From: Armigeres subalbatus
Lineage: Eukaryota > Arthropoda > Insecta > Diptera > Culicidae
Reading direction: 5' to 3'
Assembly: GCF_024139115.2 (NCBI RefSeq)
Contig: NC_085139.1
Span: 105,129,935-105,193,934 of the forward strand
DNA length: 64,000 nt
This document shows, in pieces, positions 43,514 to 55,092 of the stretch. The translations under genes were made by a program, and so were the position numbers. Position 1 is the stretch's first letter; each line of letters starts with the position of its first letter. The notes under the pieces are model-generated. The model was not told where the DNA came from. It did not search any database and worked only from the letters and a program-made list of their open reading frames with translations.

Positions 43514-43526
43514 TTTATTTATGCAC

Positions 43527-45106
43527 TTGTTCTCGCACCGGTTGTTTCTATCAAGGTTGTTGAAGTGCAATCATGCTTCGCACCGGTGGTGAATATCCGG
43601 TTGCTATTGAGGCAAACACGGAAATAAATAAAATCAGGAAAAAATTATTATTATTATTTATTTTCAGATATTTCAGAACGCGCTCCAACTTTTCTTTGTA
43701 ATATAAATATGTGCGTAATACATTTTGTGATTATCAGATTAGCTAGACACACATCTGCTAGGTGGCGCTAGCTTATATGCAATAATTTAGTGAGGTGGAT
43801 ATCTCGAGATCTATAAGACTTAGAAAGATTTTGTCTTCTACAACGTTGTTCGTGTAACCATAACATTTATGATGGAGACTAGTTTAGTTTGGAATTCATA
43901 CGCATAGCGGCGCTAGTATATGAGAAATAACATGTTAGGTTAAATATTTCTAAATCCGTTAGAGTTAGAAAGTGGCCATCTTCTACAAAGTTATCCGAAT
44001 TATCTGTTAGGTTGGTTATTATGTAAGATTTAAAAGGGGAGTCAAAACCAGAAGTTTAGTTTGAAACCGCAATACTCGTTGGCGCTCGAGTTGAGTCGAT
44101 TCGAGTCAAGTACGAGACACTGAAGATGGTCTTACTGTAGTATCTGTCAAAGGTACAACCAAGTGGTGGAATTAAATGGAATTGTACGAACTCGTCTTAT
44201 GGCAAGTTACTTTGTAGAATACGGCAATATTCTGAAAATTCCAGATTTTGAGATATTTAACCTATCAGTTTATTTTTTATACACTAGCGCCGCTAAGCGA
44301 TTGTGTTTAAAACTAAACTTGCTAGCATCATGACGGTTTTCACCATCCGAACAACTTTGTGGAATACGGCAATATTCAAAAAAATTCAGTTTTCGAAATA
44401 TCTAACCTAGCAGGTTATTTCTTATACACCAAGCGGTTATATCTTAATCTAAACCTGCGTTGGTCATAATGGTTTTGACCACCCGAACAACTTTGTAGAA
44501 GGCGGCAATATTCTAAAAATTACATATTTTGAGATACCTGACCTATCAGGTTATTTCCAATACACTAGCGCCGCCAAGCGGTTGTATTATTAACTAAACT
44601 TGCTTTCGTCATGATGGTTTTAATCATCCGAACAATTTTGTAGAAGACGGCAATATTCTTAAGATTTCAACTATCGAAATATCTAACCTTTTAGGTTATT
44701 TCAAATTATTGTATTGTATTTCAAATTAAACTTGTTTTCGTCATGATGGTTTTGACCACCCGAACAACTTTGTAGAAGACGCCAATATTCTAAAAATTCC
44801 AGATTTCGAGATATCTAACCTATCAGGTATTTCATATGCGCTAGCGCCGCCAATCAGTTGAAATCCAAACTAAACTGACCTCCATCACAATGGTTTTGAT
44901 GATTAATACCCGAACAATTTTTCAGCAGACGGCAGATTTTTTATTTATGGGTTACTTTATATTTCCGTGTGATGGTTTGGCAACGGTTGGAGCGGGTCGC
45001 CAAATTTGCCAACTCGCTATTCACCGAAGGTTGCGTTTACATTTCCCAAACCCGTTTACCAACGACCGGTGCGCGTTCGCGTCATGATAGAGGTTGCTAG
45101 TTTGGC
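43527..45106. mobile_element. 1.58-kb insertion with tandem repeats, imperfect 13-bp TSD
   Basis: TTTATTTATGCAC (43514-43526) and TTTATTTACGCAC (45107-45119) flank it within the LINE F endonuclease. Related words GCACCGGT(T/C)GTT occur inverted near both ends. The interior (about 44120-44930) repeats a unit of about 130-145 bp containing GAACAACTTTGTAGAAGACG, CAATATTCTAAAAATT and ACCTATCAGGTTATTT about five times. It has no ORF of note. Confidence 0.65.
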
Positions 45107-45119
45107 TTTATTTACGCAC

Positions 45120-45530
45120 TGGTGGGCATCGTCTAAGTAGTCAACGTTACGCGTTAGATCTGGAGGTATGTACACGGCACAAAGGAAAATGGCGCTCTTC
45201 TTCAATTGGATGGATTGGCTCCAAACATTGCCACGTGGCATTTCCAATTAACCTTGCCTTCAAAGCACGCCGTACTGCATTGATGACAACGCCACCAGTA
45301 GATTTTCTACTATTATTGTCAGGATTTCGGTCACACCGATACGCTTCGTATTCAGTACCAAACACTTGGCTCGAGAGTTTCTATCTACTTCTGAGTTGAT
45401 ACCCCCTACGTTTTGGTAGTAAATCAAGAGATCATCCGTGTCGCGATCGATCGACCGGGTTGATGAGACTAGCGGAGAGCTACTGAAAGTTAGATCCGTA
45501 TCAGGCAGCGAATGTTTATTGACACTGTGA
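45120..45530 (-). mobile_element. LINE F, N-terminal endonuclease part
   Basis: The minus strand reads DLLIYYQNVGGINSEV (the endonuclease start; other members have NVGGI/NARSL), FLCAVYIPPD and YLDDAHQCV. It continues into the part at 43511 across the 1.58-kb insertion. The 5' side abuts LINE G. Confidence 0.72.
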
Positions 45531-46076
45531 CACTGTGCAACGGTGCGATTTATGAAAGAATTGCAAACTGGCATGTCTCCAAGGAAACATCATTGTCAGA
45601 TCATAGATATATTGTGTTTGAATGGAGTTGGGGTTAAACGATCATCAACTTCATTTAGAAACGCTAGAAAAACGAACTGGAAACAATATGAGCAATATTT
45701 AAATTCAGACCCATTTACAAAAGGGGGAAGAATTGATTTAGTTCAAGAACTGGAATATTTTTCCCAAAAGGTAAATGATAAGATTTTAAATGCTTTCTAC
45801 AACAGTTGTCCTACGAAACAGTCGTGCTTTAACAGGGACGTTCCGTGGTGGAACTCAAAATTGGAGAAACTGTGGAAGACTTCTCGTAAACTTTTTAATA
45901 AAGCAAAAAGAACCTCGAGTTGGACTCCGTATAGGAGTGCACTTACTGAGTACAATAACGAAATAAGAAAGTCCAAAAGAAGATCTTGGGTTCAAACGTG
46001 TGAAAATATTAGCAATACTCCAGAAGTCGCGAGACTTCAGAGGGCACTTGCAAAAGATCATACTAATGAACTAGGG

Positions 46077-46492
46077 CATGGTTTCCCAAACTGTGGGTCC
46101 CGACCCCCAGGGGGGTCGCGAGCGGATTGTTGGTGGGTCGCGCTGAACAAATATTAATTGCAGCTCGAATGCCGAACCTTTTGATCATTTTTTGGGAACA
46201 TTATTTCAAGTTCAAACCGCATTTTATTTTAAAAACCATCACCACGCTATTTTATTTAAACATTCATGCCTAAAAAGCTGTCCCTTAACATTTTGACAAA
46301 CAATACCATGTTCGTTATTTCTTGCATTTGTACATGTGAATATTTTTTATGTGGAAGAAGCCGAAACAGATGACATTCTGATTCAATTAATGCTTAATAC
46401 TATTTGGTAAAATGCATTTTTTCATAGGTGGGTCGCGAGACATATAGAATTTTGCTAGGTGGGTCGCATACCCAAAGGTTTGGGAAGCTCTG
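46077..46492. mobile_element. hAT-type MITE in LINE G, 8-bp TSD
   Basis: AACTAGGG occurs at 46069-46076 and 46493-46500. The ends CATGGTTTCCCAAACTGTGG and the inverse of CAAAGGTTTGGGAAGCTCTG match the widespread hAT terminus with GGGTCGCGA motifs next to both ends. 416 bp, no ORF. Confidence 0.85.
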
Positions 46493-48883
46493 AACTAGGG
46501 AATCTGAAAAAAAGGATGGATTTTCCACACAAACTTCTGGTGAAACAGTTGATTATGAAAACCCATTTTCCTGGATCGATTATGTGTGTAGACCCAACAA
46601 CAAGTGGTTCGTTTGAAAGTCAAAGATGTTCAGCAAGAACAACTAAAATGTCTGTTGATGCGAAAAATGTTGCACAAGCCTTGCTGACGATATCTTTACG
46701 AAAGCCAGGGTAGAAAATGCAGTGAGATCTTTTAAGCCTTATAAATCTACCGGACCGGACGGAATAATTCCAGCAATGGTTCAACGGAGAATCAGTGCTG
46801 ATTCCGCCGTTAATTGAGATTTTCAAGGCAAGCCTAAGACTCAATTATATTCCATCTTCATGGAGGAAAGTAAAAGTTATTTTCATACCAAAAGTAGGAA
46901 AGCGAGATAAGACGCATCCTAAATCATTCAAGCCCATTAGTCTTCCATCAGTTCTGTTGAAAACTATGGAAAAGGTGTTGAGTGATTATATCAACTCAAA
47001 TTACATGATTAAACATCCATTGTCTAAGTTCCAGTTTGCTTACCAGTCCGGTAAGTCAACAATTACGGCACTTCATACAGTGGTATCTAAAGTGGAAAAA
47101 GCGCTTTAAAAAAGAAATAGCACTTTGTTCTTTCTTGGACATTGAAGGAGCTTTCGATAACGCTTCTTATTCGTCAATGGATCGTGCCATGAAGAAAAGA
47201 AACTTTGACACGAACATTATCAAATGGATTCACACCATGCTTGCAAAAAAAAAATCTCTTCAGAGCTGGGAAGTTCGTCTCTTACAGTATGGGCAACAAA
47301 AGGTTGCCCTCAAGGAGGGGTCCTCTCACCACTAATGTGGTCCTTAGTTGTAGACGATCTTCTAGGAAGCTTAGAAGAAAAAGGTTTCGAGGTTGTAGGC
47401 TTTGCTGACGATATTGTCATCATAGTGAGGGAGAAATACGACAGTATCATTTCTGAAAGAATGCAATAGGCTCTAAATTTTACCCAATCGTGATGTATTC
47501 AGGAAGGCCTTAGCATTAATCCGTCAAAAATTGTAATTGTACCATTCACTAGGAAGAGGAAATTTAATCTAAAAGCTCTAACCCTTGGAGGACTAGAAAC
47601 TCAGCTTAGTGAACAGGTCAAATACTTGGGAGTCATTCTAGATTCTAAACTGAACTGGAATGCTCATATTGAGTGTGCGTTCGGAAAGACAACCAGTGCC
47701 TTCTGGATATGCTCTAAAACATTTGGAAGAAAACGGGGCTTGAAAATGATTAAATGAATCTATACTTCCATTATTCGTCCAAAACTGACATATTGTATGG
47801 TGGCCAAAAACAAAAAAGGCTACTTAACAGAAAATGCTGACAAAACTACAAAGGTTGGTGTCCATTGCTATAACGGGAGCAATGCGTAGCACTCCTTCAA
47901 AATCGTTAGTTGCAATTCTAAATCTGCTTCCATTGTATGAATTCGTGCAGTTAGAAGCGGAAGAGAATATACAAAAACTTAAACGATTCAAGTCAGGCGA
48001 TTTAGTGGGGCACTTGAGTATCTCACAAAATTTTTAATATGGGCCAGTGATGAATATGTCTGGAGACTGGATGAAACCTGTGGAGAACTAGCCATCACGT
48101 ATAGACTGGGAAGTCGGAGGTCCCACGTTCGGGACGGTTCCATAAAATTCTACACATATGGCTCAAACATAGGAACAAAAACGGGAGCAGGAATCTTCGG
48201 CCCTGGGATATCGATCTCAGTGGCAATGGGAAACTATCCAACGGTGTTCCAAGCGGAGATTTTTGCTATAATGAAATGTGCTAATATCTGTGAGAGAAAA
48301 TATAGATATGCAAATTCACAAATAGTCAAGCGGCACTCAAAGCATTGAGTAGCTTTAAATGTACATCAAAACTTGTCTGGGACTGCATTCTTTCATTGCG
48401 AAAAGTGTGCCAAGAGAACTCCGTAAATCTGTACTGGGTTCCAGGACACTGTGGCATTGAAGGTAATGAAAAGGCAGACGAGCTTGCAAAACGAAGTTCG
48501 AACACACAGTTTATTGGCCCAGAACCTTTCGGCGGTATATCATACTGTACTATAAAAATGGAATTGAAATCCTGGGAGCACAAATGTTGATGATTTTGTT
48601 GATGACCAACTGGTTGGTTGCCGAAAAGTGTGCTCAATCAAATAGATTTATAATTCCCAATGTTAAAGTACCCGAAAAGCTCTTGGAGCTCAGCGAGAGA
48701 GCTCTTTGCACCTTCACTGGCCTAATAACCGGACACTGCCGGAGCAGATATCACTTGAAAAATATTGACCAGATTCAGAATGATATCTGTCGTTTCTGTA
48801 ACATGGAACGTGAAACCTCGGAACATCTGCTTTGCAGTTGTGATGGATTGTACAAGGGTAGATCTAAATTTCTAAATACACAG

Positions 48884-49074
48884 GATTTTGTTTTTACACG
48901 ATTTTTTTCGCTTGTATTTTTGATCGTGTGACTTCAATTTGCCACCAAACTCTTCGCAACATGTTTCAAAAAATCCAGAATAAATCAAAGAAAAATCACA
49001 TGATAATTAATATACGTTAAACATTTAGGATGAGTGGAAACTTGAGAAAATGTAAATCGTGTAAAAACAAAATC
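48884..49074. mobile_element. Fold-back MITE in LINE G C-terminus
   Basis: GATTTTGTTTTTACACGATT at the left is perfectly inverted at the right end. LINE coding sense stops at its left edge and resumes at its right edge. No clear target duplication is visible. Confidence 0.7.
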
Positions 49075-49440
49075 GTGGCTTTATGCAACCAGGAGATATT
49101 TGGACTGCAAATCCTGGAAAGGTAGTGGGTTTTATTAACTCAATTATACCGGACTGGGAAAAGACGCGTCTTAGGTTGTTTACTTGACAAACGGTGATCA
49201 ACCTACAAGATGCGAAATACATAGTTAAGAGTAATCAGGGGTATACCACAAAAGTTCAACTCAATGGACGCAGTGGTTCTACGCCCCAACAAAAAAAATA
49301 GAATGTCTGGCGGCTACACGCATTCTTCATCAGCAATTGTACTGATCAAGTGGGATTGTGTGTGCTATTTGCCAGTCGGTCGTCAAGCTCAGATCCGACC
49401 GCAATGCAACAATCCGACAGGTTGCGAAGGCCGACGGATG

Positions 49441-49514
49441 TCCTTCCTAATTAAGTTGGTTAAAGCACCAGTCTAGCGTACTAAGGGTCGTGGGTTCGAG
49501 TCCCATCGAAGGAA
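49441..49514 (+). tRNA. tRNA-like sequence, probably pseudogene or SINE head
   Basis: TCCTTC at the 5' side can pair with GAAGGA at the 3' side. An A box-like TAATTAAGTTGG and a B box GGGTTCGAGTCCC are present, and the anticodon-loop position reads CTAGCGT. The anticodon stem pairs poorly, so I do not propose a functional tRNA. Confidence 0.4.
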
Positions 49515-50404
49515 AAGTGGTTACCTCCAATACATTTTCAGAACAATATCTTCCACATAATGTACATATTCACATATGAGTTTTCATAACATTGTAAATT
49601 AACGTCCAAGTCGAGTGGTTAAATACCCGGAATATAGGCAATTAACTTTGATTGAACTATTTCAACATATTACCACAAAGCGCTTGAACCAAATTGTTTG
49701 TTAGCTGTAGTCAGCTCAATTTTGATCTTAACTTTATGTCGTTTTCGGTTTTAGACCTGGGTCAGGTCCGACCCCGACTCTGAATAACCGAACGAAAAAC
49801 GAATCGGGATCGAGTCAGTATGATGGTGTTAGTGAGAACGCAAGCCCTATCATCTGTTTTGTTTTTAGTTCGCACTTTTATCAGCTGGCAGAAATATAAA
49901 TATTTTATCAGATTTTATACAGATTTTATCTTTTGAATTTTGTTATTAGTGTTATTTTGTTTCTTATTATATAAATTGAATGGGGAAGTCAGATTTTTCT
50001 TCTGTTAATTGTTTATTTTAAAAATGACAGTTAATCCATCAATAAATTTATGTGATTAGAAGCTGTGATGAATGGCGACGGCAATGTGGATTTCCGTGAA
50101 GCAATTTTGGCGCTCTGGAACATTTCCGTTAATTATGCCAATCCGTGTTTCCCGATAAACTGTTATACTGGTTCTATGTGGCGTTCTGGATAACAGTGAT
50201 TCTGTTACATTTGAATTATCAATTATGCCATTCAAATGTAATAGAACAAGAAAATATGGAAACACTTTGTAAAAAATCCAATAGAAAATTTATTGAGATT
50301 TGGGGCCTTTTATTTTAAAACAAAGAATCAAATCGCACAAGAGTTGACTAATATTTTTGTATTTTTCCTCCCAAGAGGGAACCTTTGGGATAAACCGCGA
50401 TTTC
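49515..50404. other. Non-coding sequence, MITE end near 49735
   Basis: From 49735 the word GTCGTTTTCGGTT begins a stretch related to MITEs at 54.73-54.90 and 58.83-58.95 kb. The rest is AT-rich and unassigned. Confidence 0.4.
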
Positions 50405-50763
50405 GCCAAAACTGCAAAAACCAAATATACAAGAAAGGCAAATAATTTTCTCTACATAATTTTCCACTAAATAACAGGAGATTCAACATAATAAATATCA
50501 ACGAGGTAAAATATGTCTTTGTCGTTTTTTTACGAATTTCAACTAAAAATCTTTCTTCCACTCTAAAATTATGCTCAATTCGTATAAAACTGTTTCTAAA
50601 TTTACATTTGAATTTATTTTCTGGCCAAGTATCATCTGGAGTGTTACTAAGTAGCAAATATACCCTCTACAAGGTGAATAATTAATAAAACTATTGTAAA
50701 TAATCAGAAAAACGTATCATTTGTTGATGGCAATATAGTTATCACTGCCTTATAAAGGGTTAA
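50405..50763 (+). repeat. Diverged 350-bp repeat, partner at 34965
   Basis: It follows 34965-35313 in order with many substitutions, including AAATATACAAGAAAGGC and TTTGTTGATGGCAATATA. Confidence 0.55.
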
Positions 50764-52436
50764 TACATTATGTTTATATTCTTTAAATCCGTAACCTTAA
50801 ACAAATTATTCACAGAGCTGCAATAACGAATAAAATAATAGTATGAACATTTTGGTATAAATAATAATCCGATACTCCGGTACGCTATTTTCCCATTGAG
50901 AGAGCAATTATACTTAAAGCATATCATTGAATACACAACGTAATGATTTTATAGAAATGCTTCTGTAAATCTCCTGGAAAAAAGCTCCTGTTACCGTGAA
51001 TAGGATGATTCGTGAATGAATGGTAACAAGCAGATCCCGAGACCATGACCCACTACTGGTGTGTAGAATTGGAAAATGTACGTCAACACCCACCATTATT
51101 AAAGATTTCAAGTCGTTCAGCAAGCGTGCGGAAGTCCATAGGATTGAACTGGAATTGAGTGCCATCACCGGACTGAACAAAACGAGCAAGAACAACATCC
51201 TTGTTTCACTCTAAGTACTGTGCATCTCCAATTTGGTGAGTAGGGAATTTGATTACCGGGACAGTAATGCTCATCTACAACACAGCCATGCGCCAGCATG
51301 GACATAAATCCCAACGCGATTGTGACACCGGGACATGGGGAGGGCTCAATTGACGTCGAGAATTACTCTTCGGCTGTTGATACAATGCTCCTTGGATTTC
51401 CTGTAACAAAAGTGTAATAACAGGTAATAACTAGACAATTGATGAAACCGATGAAACCCACTGATCAGATGCTTAGAGGAAAGTGACTGATATATTGTTT
51501 GCTTGGCGCAGGACTTTTCCTGCTATGCAATTTAACTGATAGTTTTGATTTTTTTAAATATCCCGGGAAAATCCTCTGCTTGCTACAAAATTTCCACCAG
51601 AAATTCTTTCAAATATAGGTCGATTTTGTTTATACTCACGGGAATCCTATGTTATATCCATGAGAAATTCTTATGTCTACGGGGAAATTTTTTTAGTTTG
51701 CACGGAAAATTCTTCTTTATTTTTACAGAAATTCTTCTGAATGTGCTGAATGCGTTTTCACAGGGAAATCTTCCGAATTTTCAAATTTGTCATGCCAGAT
51801 ATTACCAGAAACCATTTTCGGCGTCATACCAGGTAGTCGATTTTCGATGATGTTTTCGGTTAAATAGGAATCAGTTATCAATGTTTAGATATAAAGTTAA
51901 CCATCTGTTGACATGATTTGTGCCATACTTCTGAAACATACAAGTTATCGCAGTGTGAAAAGTTTACAACAATTCCCTCTCCATGTTTTTTGCAGATAAA
52001 ATGGAAATGTTTTTATCCTCTGCAGATGAGAACAAAGACTTATCGCTATCCTCTTTTTGCATTTTTCAGTGACAATTGCACCTCTTGATTTAAATGTGAA
52101 TTAGCAAAACTCGTAGAGCATAAACCAGACATATGTGAATTTAGTAATTGATTATTTAAGCTTGAAAACCGATAGGAAACCGATATTCAAGACATAAACA
52201 TTTCTGAAAACCATACGATTTTCTATCACATTTCCAAGATATTATTATCGCGATAAGCATGTGAGACAAGATGCCAAGATCATGCTATAGGTGGCTGAGT
52301 ACTAGGATATTTTTAAGTTAGATATCTTCTCGACATTATATAGATGATAGATGATTGTACGTGAAGCTCATAGATCACTTTATCAAAGTCTGGTGGTTGT
52401 ACCAAGAGTCATACAAATAAGTGTGTTTTGAAAATA
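50764..52436. other. Mostly non-coding, one short moderately coding-like stretch
   Basis: The frame at 51020-51214 (RIGKCTSTPTIIKDFKSF... IELELSAITGLNK) looks coding-like but short and could be a TE ORF1 fragment. The rest is AT-rich with no recognisable feature. Confidence 0.35.
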
Positions 52437-52705
52437 TTATGCACTAGCAGACCCGACGAACTTCGTTTCGCCTAAAATTAATTTATTCTCTGCTTAGATC
52501 TTGAGTTATGCAGAAATGTCTGTTTCATTTGTATGGGAGCCCCCTTCCCAAAGAAAGGAGGGGTCTCGAACCATCTTAAGAACCTTTCCCGGCCCCAAAA
52601 ACCTCTGCATACAAATTTTCACGCCGATCGGTTCAGTAGTTTCGGAGTCTATAAGGTTCAGACAGACAGAAATTCATTTTTATGTATATAGAAGAAGAAG
52701 AAGAA
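52437..52705 (+). repeat. Dispersed retroposon-like repeat with (GAA)n tail
   Basis: It contains CCCGACGAACTTCGTTTCGC, TTTGTATGGGAGCCCCCTTC and CGATCGGTTCAGTAGTTTCG, words I recognise as common in insect interspersed repeats, and ends in ATATAGAAGAAGAAGAAG. No open frame is meaningful. Confidence 0.55.
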
Positions 52706-52983
52706 GATTAAATGCATATAGCAGGAGTGTGATTTTTATCCCTAAATGATTAATCGCTATTAAAAGTGTTTGCCAATACCAATAATGGCACAATAAAATT
52801 AAAAGTGGATTAATTTTTGAATTGGCATTGAATTTCGGGTGAAAATCATCGCTACCATCAAATGGCTATATCTCAGTGGTTTTTCAACTAATTTGCTCAG
52901 GTTTTACCAATCTCTTACGCACCCCTTCTAATTTCTGGTCATTACAAAAAATCAGGATACATACCCATTTTAATCAAAAGCTC
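52706..52983. other. Non-coding spacer
   Basis: AT-rich. Nothing recognised. Confidence 0.4.
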
Positions 52984-53661
52984 ATTTGTCATACAACGAG
53001 TTTGTGCAATCCCATTGAATTCCACCCCTTAATTGTATCTTGACAGATGCGTGTTTCGACTTCAGCAGTGGGGCCGTCTTCGGTGTCTCGTGCTTGACTC
53101 GACTTAGTCGACTTAGTCGAGTCAAGTACGAGACACTGAAGACGGCCTTACTGTTGAGGTCGAGGTACGTGTCTGTCAAGATGCAGTTGGGTGGTGGATA
53201 GAGATGGTCGGGTTTCACATTTTGTAAACCCGAACCCGACCCGAACCCGATTTAGAAATTCCTTTCAAACCCGGACCCGACCCGAACCCGGAATGAAAAC
53301 TCTTATCAAACCCGAACCCGACCCGTACCCGACAATTTTTGCAGTCTTAAACCCGAGCTGGACCCGAACTATTTTTTTGGCGGAAAACTCAAACTAGATA
53401 TTTTATATTTCTCTTTACACCCAAAAGGGTATAGGCCCAAACAACGAACAAGCCTTAAAATTATCAGTAACGAATAAAAAAATATTCAATACTTTATTTC
53501 TCAAACTCGTACCCGACCCAGACCCGACATTTTATCATCTCACAAACCCGTACCCGACCCGAACCCGACATTGTTCTAATTTTCCAAACCCGAAACCCGA
53601 CCATCTCTAGTGGTGGAATTCGTTGGGATTGTGCAAACTCGTCTTATGACAAGTGAAGACA
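52984..53661. mobile_element. Fold-back MITE split by a hAT-like element
   Basis: The centre is the palindrome GACTCGACTTAGTCGACTTAGTCGAGTC near 53096-53123, quoted here in two overlapping words (GACTCGACTTAG, CTTAGTCGAGTC). The arms pair outward through GTACGAGACACTGAAGACGG, GACAGA(T/C)(G/A)CGT and GTGCAATCCCA to CTTGTCATAAGACGAG at the right end. The right arm is interrupted at 53199-53609. Single-arm relatives lie at 44093-44170 and 61340-61445. Confidence 0.7.
53199..53609. mobile_element. hAT-like MITE filled with CCCGAACCCGAC repeats
   Basis: GTGGTGGA (8 bp) lies at 53191-53198 and 53610-53617. The ends are TAGAGATGGTCGGGTTT and AACCCGACCATCTCTA. The interior has several clusters of degenerate ACCCGAACCCG in the same orientation. 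The 8-bp duplication points to hAT-type transposition. Confidence 0.78.
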
Positions 53662-54726
53662 TTCCACTAAAAAGCTCAAAATAATTTTCTTAACAAAAGC
53701 TCATGTTATTATGTATCATACTGCCATCCGTATTTTTGTTTCATCTTTTCAGAAATCAAGAAGTCTATTTTTTCAATCTGTGAACACGGAAGATGAAGAA
53801 TTTTCCCCGATTTGAACTAGGATATTTCTTGACAAACTATCTCTGAATTTCTGAAGACAGGATGGATCTAAAACTACCTGGTGTTGAAGAAAGGTTCTCG
53901 TCCAGGACATGCGAATTGAAACTTGGTGAGAGAATTCCATTATATACATACCAAATTATATTGAAACTATATGATCACATACAAAAAAAAAACCATCAGG
54001 GCACCCGATTGAAGCGATTTGGATAGGAAGAGTGGAATCGCCAACTTCCTGTTGTTAACATCTCGTGGATAAAGGGCGGGCTCTTCTCCCCATCTATTGG
54101 GTCAATCTGGGAAACGAGGGCTTGATTATATTATCGTATGTACGAACTTTCTTCTGGAAGGAGATTCTCTATTCATCCCGTGGATTCGCATAAGTGTTTT
54201 TGCTTATGGAACCACCCCACCCATTTTTGGCCCTCCATACAGGAGTTTGATGAAATACTGACAATAATAAAAACATGATCAAATCGTTCTATATGACCAG
54301 TGCTACTACTGGCAGGTGCCTTGCTACAATAGATGGTACTATCATCATCATCATCATCATTGAATACACAACGTAATAGTGAATAAATAGCAGCTACAGC
54401 TAACTTCTCGTCACTGCATTTATCAATCACATTTTCATCAAAATTTTTAACCATCATTTTGTTTATAACGGAGCTACCGTCTGAAGTAATCAGCAAAAAA
54501 TATGTCGGTATCTGAATCCATTTCACCATCAGAGAAACTTGAAGGCAACACACAATTAAAATAATCCATTTTTACGTGGAAGATAGCAACAAAATTGATA
54601 AATTCAACAAATGAAATAAAAACGATTAAAAGTCAAATACCCATCCGCACCCTTCCGTGTCTTTCATGTTTTCATTTTCCTTTAGCGTAAACATAAACAC
54701 CTGTTTGACAGTTTGTGTTCGAATGT

Positions 54727-54893
54727 ATTGGTGAACCTAGGTTCGATCTCGATAAATCGGCAGAGCGAACCTCATTCGTTTTGGGTCGGATCGCGATCCA
54801 ACCTGAACGAATAACCGAACGTTTTGACAGCTGTTAGAGCGGATCCGGGGCAGAACTAGGTTCGACCCAGCAATAACCGAAAACGACATTAGA
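54727..54893. mobile_element. MITE-like repeat with GGTTATTGCTGGGTCG end
   Basis: It shares GTTTTGACAGCTGTTAGAG, the palindrome GGATCGCGATCC and AATAACCGAAAACGAC with 58833-58950. The right end CCGAAAACGACAT mirrors 49735. Its boundaries are uncertain. Confidence 0.5.
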
Positions 54894-54909
54894 AAAAACA
54901 TTTCTCACA

Positions 54910-55075
54910 TCTCATAAAGAAATAAGACGTGAGAAGTAGGTAGTGAATTGAGAAATGAGAAATTTAAAGTGAAAAGTCCGAGAAATGAGTAGTGAGAAGT
55001 TAAAAGCTAAAAGTGAGAAGTGCGAAGTGAATAGTGAGAAGTCCGAAGTGAAAAATGAGAAGTGGAAAATAGGAC
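54910..55075 (+). repeat. Imperfect minisatellite, GTGAGAAGT motif
   Basis: About 160 bp made of variants of AAGTGAGAAGT. An inverted stretch of similar sequence (ACTACTCACTTTTTACTTCT) occurs at 56440-56495. Confidence 0.65.
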
Positions 55076-55092
55076 CACGTAACCTACATGGA

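Larger units (their letters stand above)
45531..49290 (+). mobile_element. LOA/I-type LINE G with RNase H, broken by two insertions
   Basis: The plus-strand order is: endonuclease end (ANWHVSKETSLSDHRYIVFE near 45560), linker (45640-46060), RT (46730-47470: PYKSTGPDGIIPAM, LDIEGAFDNA, GCPQGGVLSPLMWSLVVDD, GFADDIVII), RNase H (48100-48590: TNSQAALKAL, YWVPGHCGIEGNEKADELAK) and a C-terminal tail resumed at 49075-49200 (FINSIIPDWEKTRLR). The RNase H supports LOA or I clade. A hAT MITE (46077-46492) and a fold-back element (48884-49074) are inserted in it. There are several frameshifts, so it is inactive. Confidence 0.82.

Noticed and set aside
45543..46157. 204-codon frame as a host gene
   Set aside because: Its sequence is the endonuclease-RT linker of LINE G, and it runs into a hAT MITE.
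53199..53609. Telomeric or centromeric satellite because of ACCCGAACCCG repeats
   Set aside because: The block is bounded by inverted ends and an 8-bp target duplication, so it is a transposed element.
54173..54553. 126-codon minus-strand frame
   Set aside because: It includes an (ATC)n run read as poly-Asp and shows no recognisable domain. The shared word with 50.93 kb suggests a repeat.
49735..54893. A single 5-kb DNA transposon with GTCGTTTTCGGTT ends
   Set aside because: The right end belongs to a small MITE with a relative at 58.8 kb, no matching target duplication is seen, and the interior is a mix of unrelated repeats.
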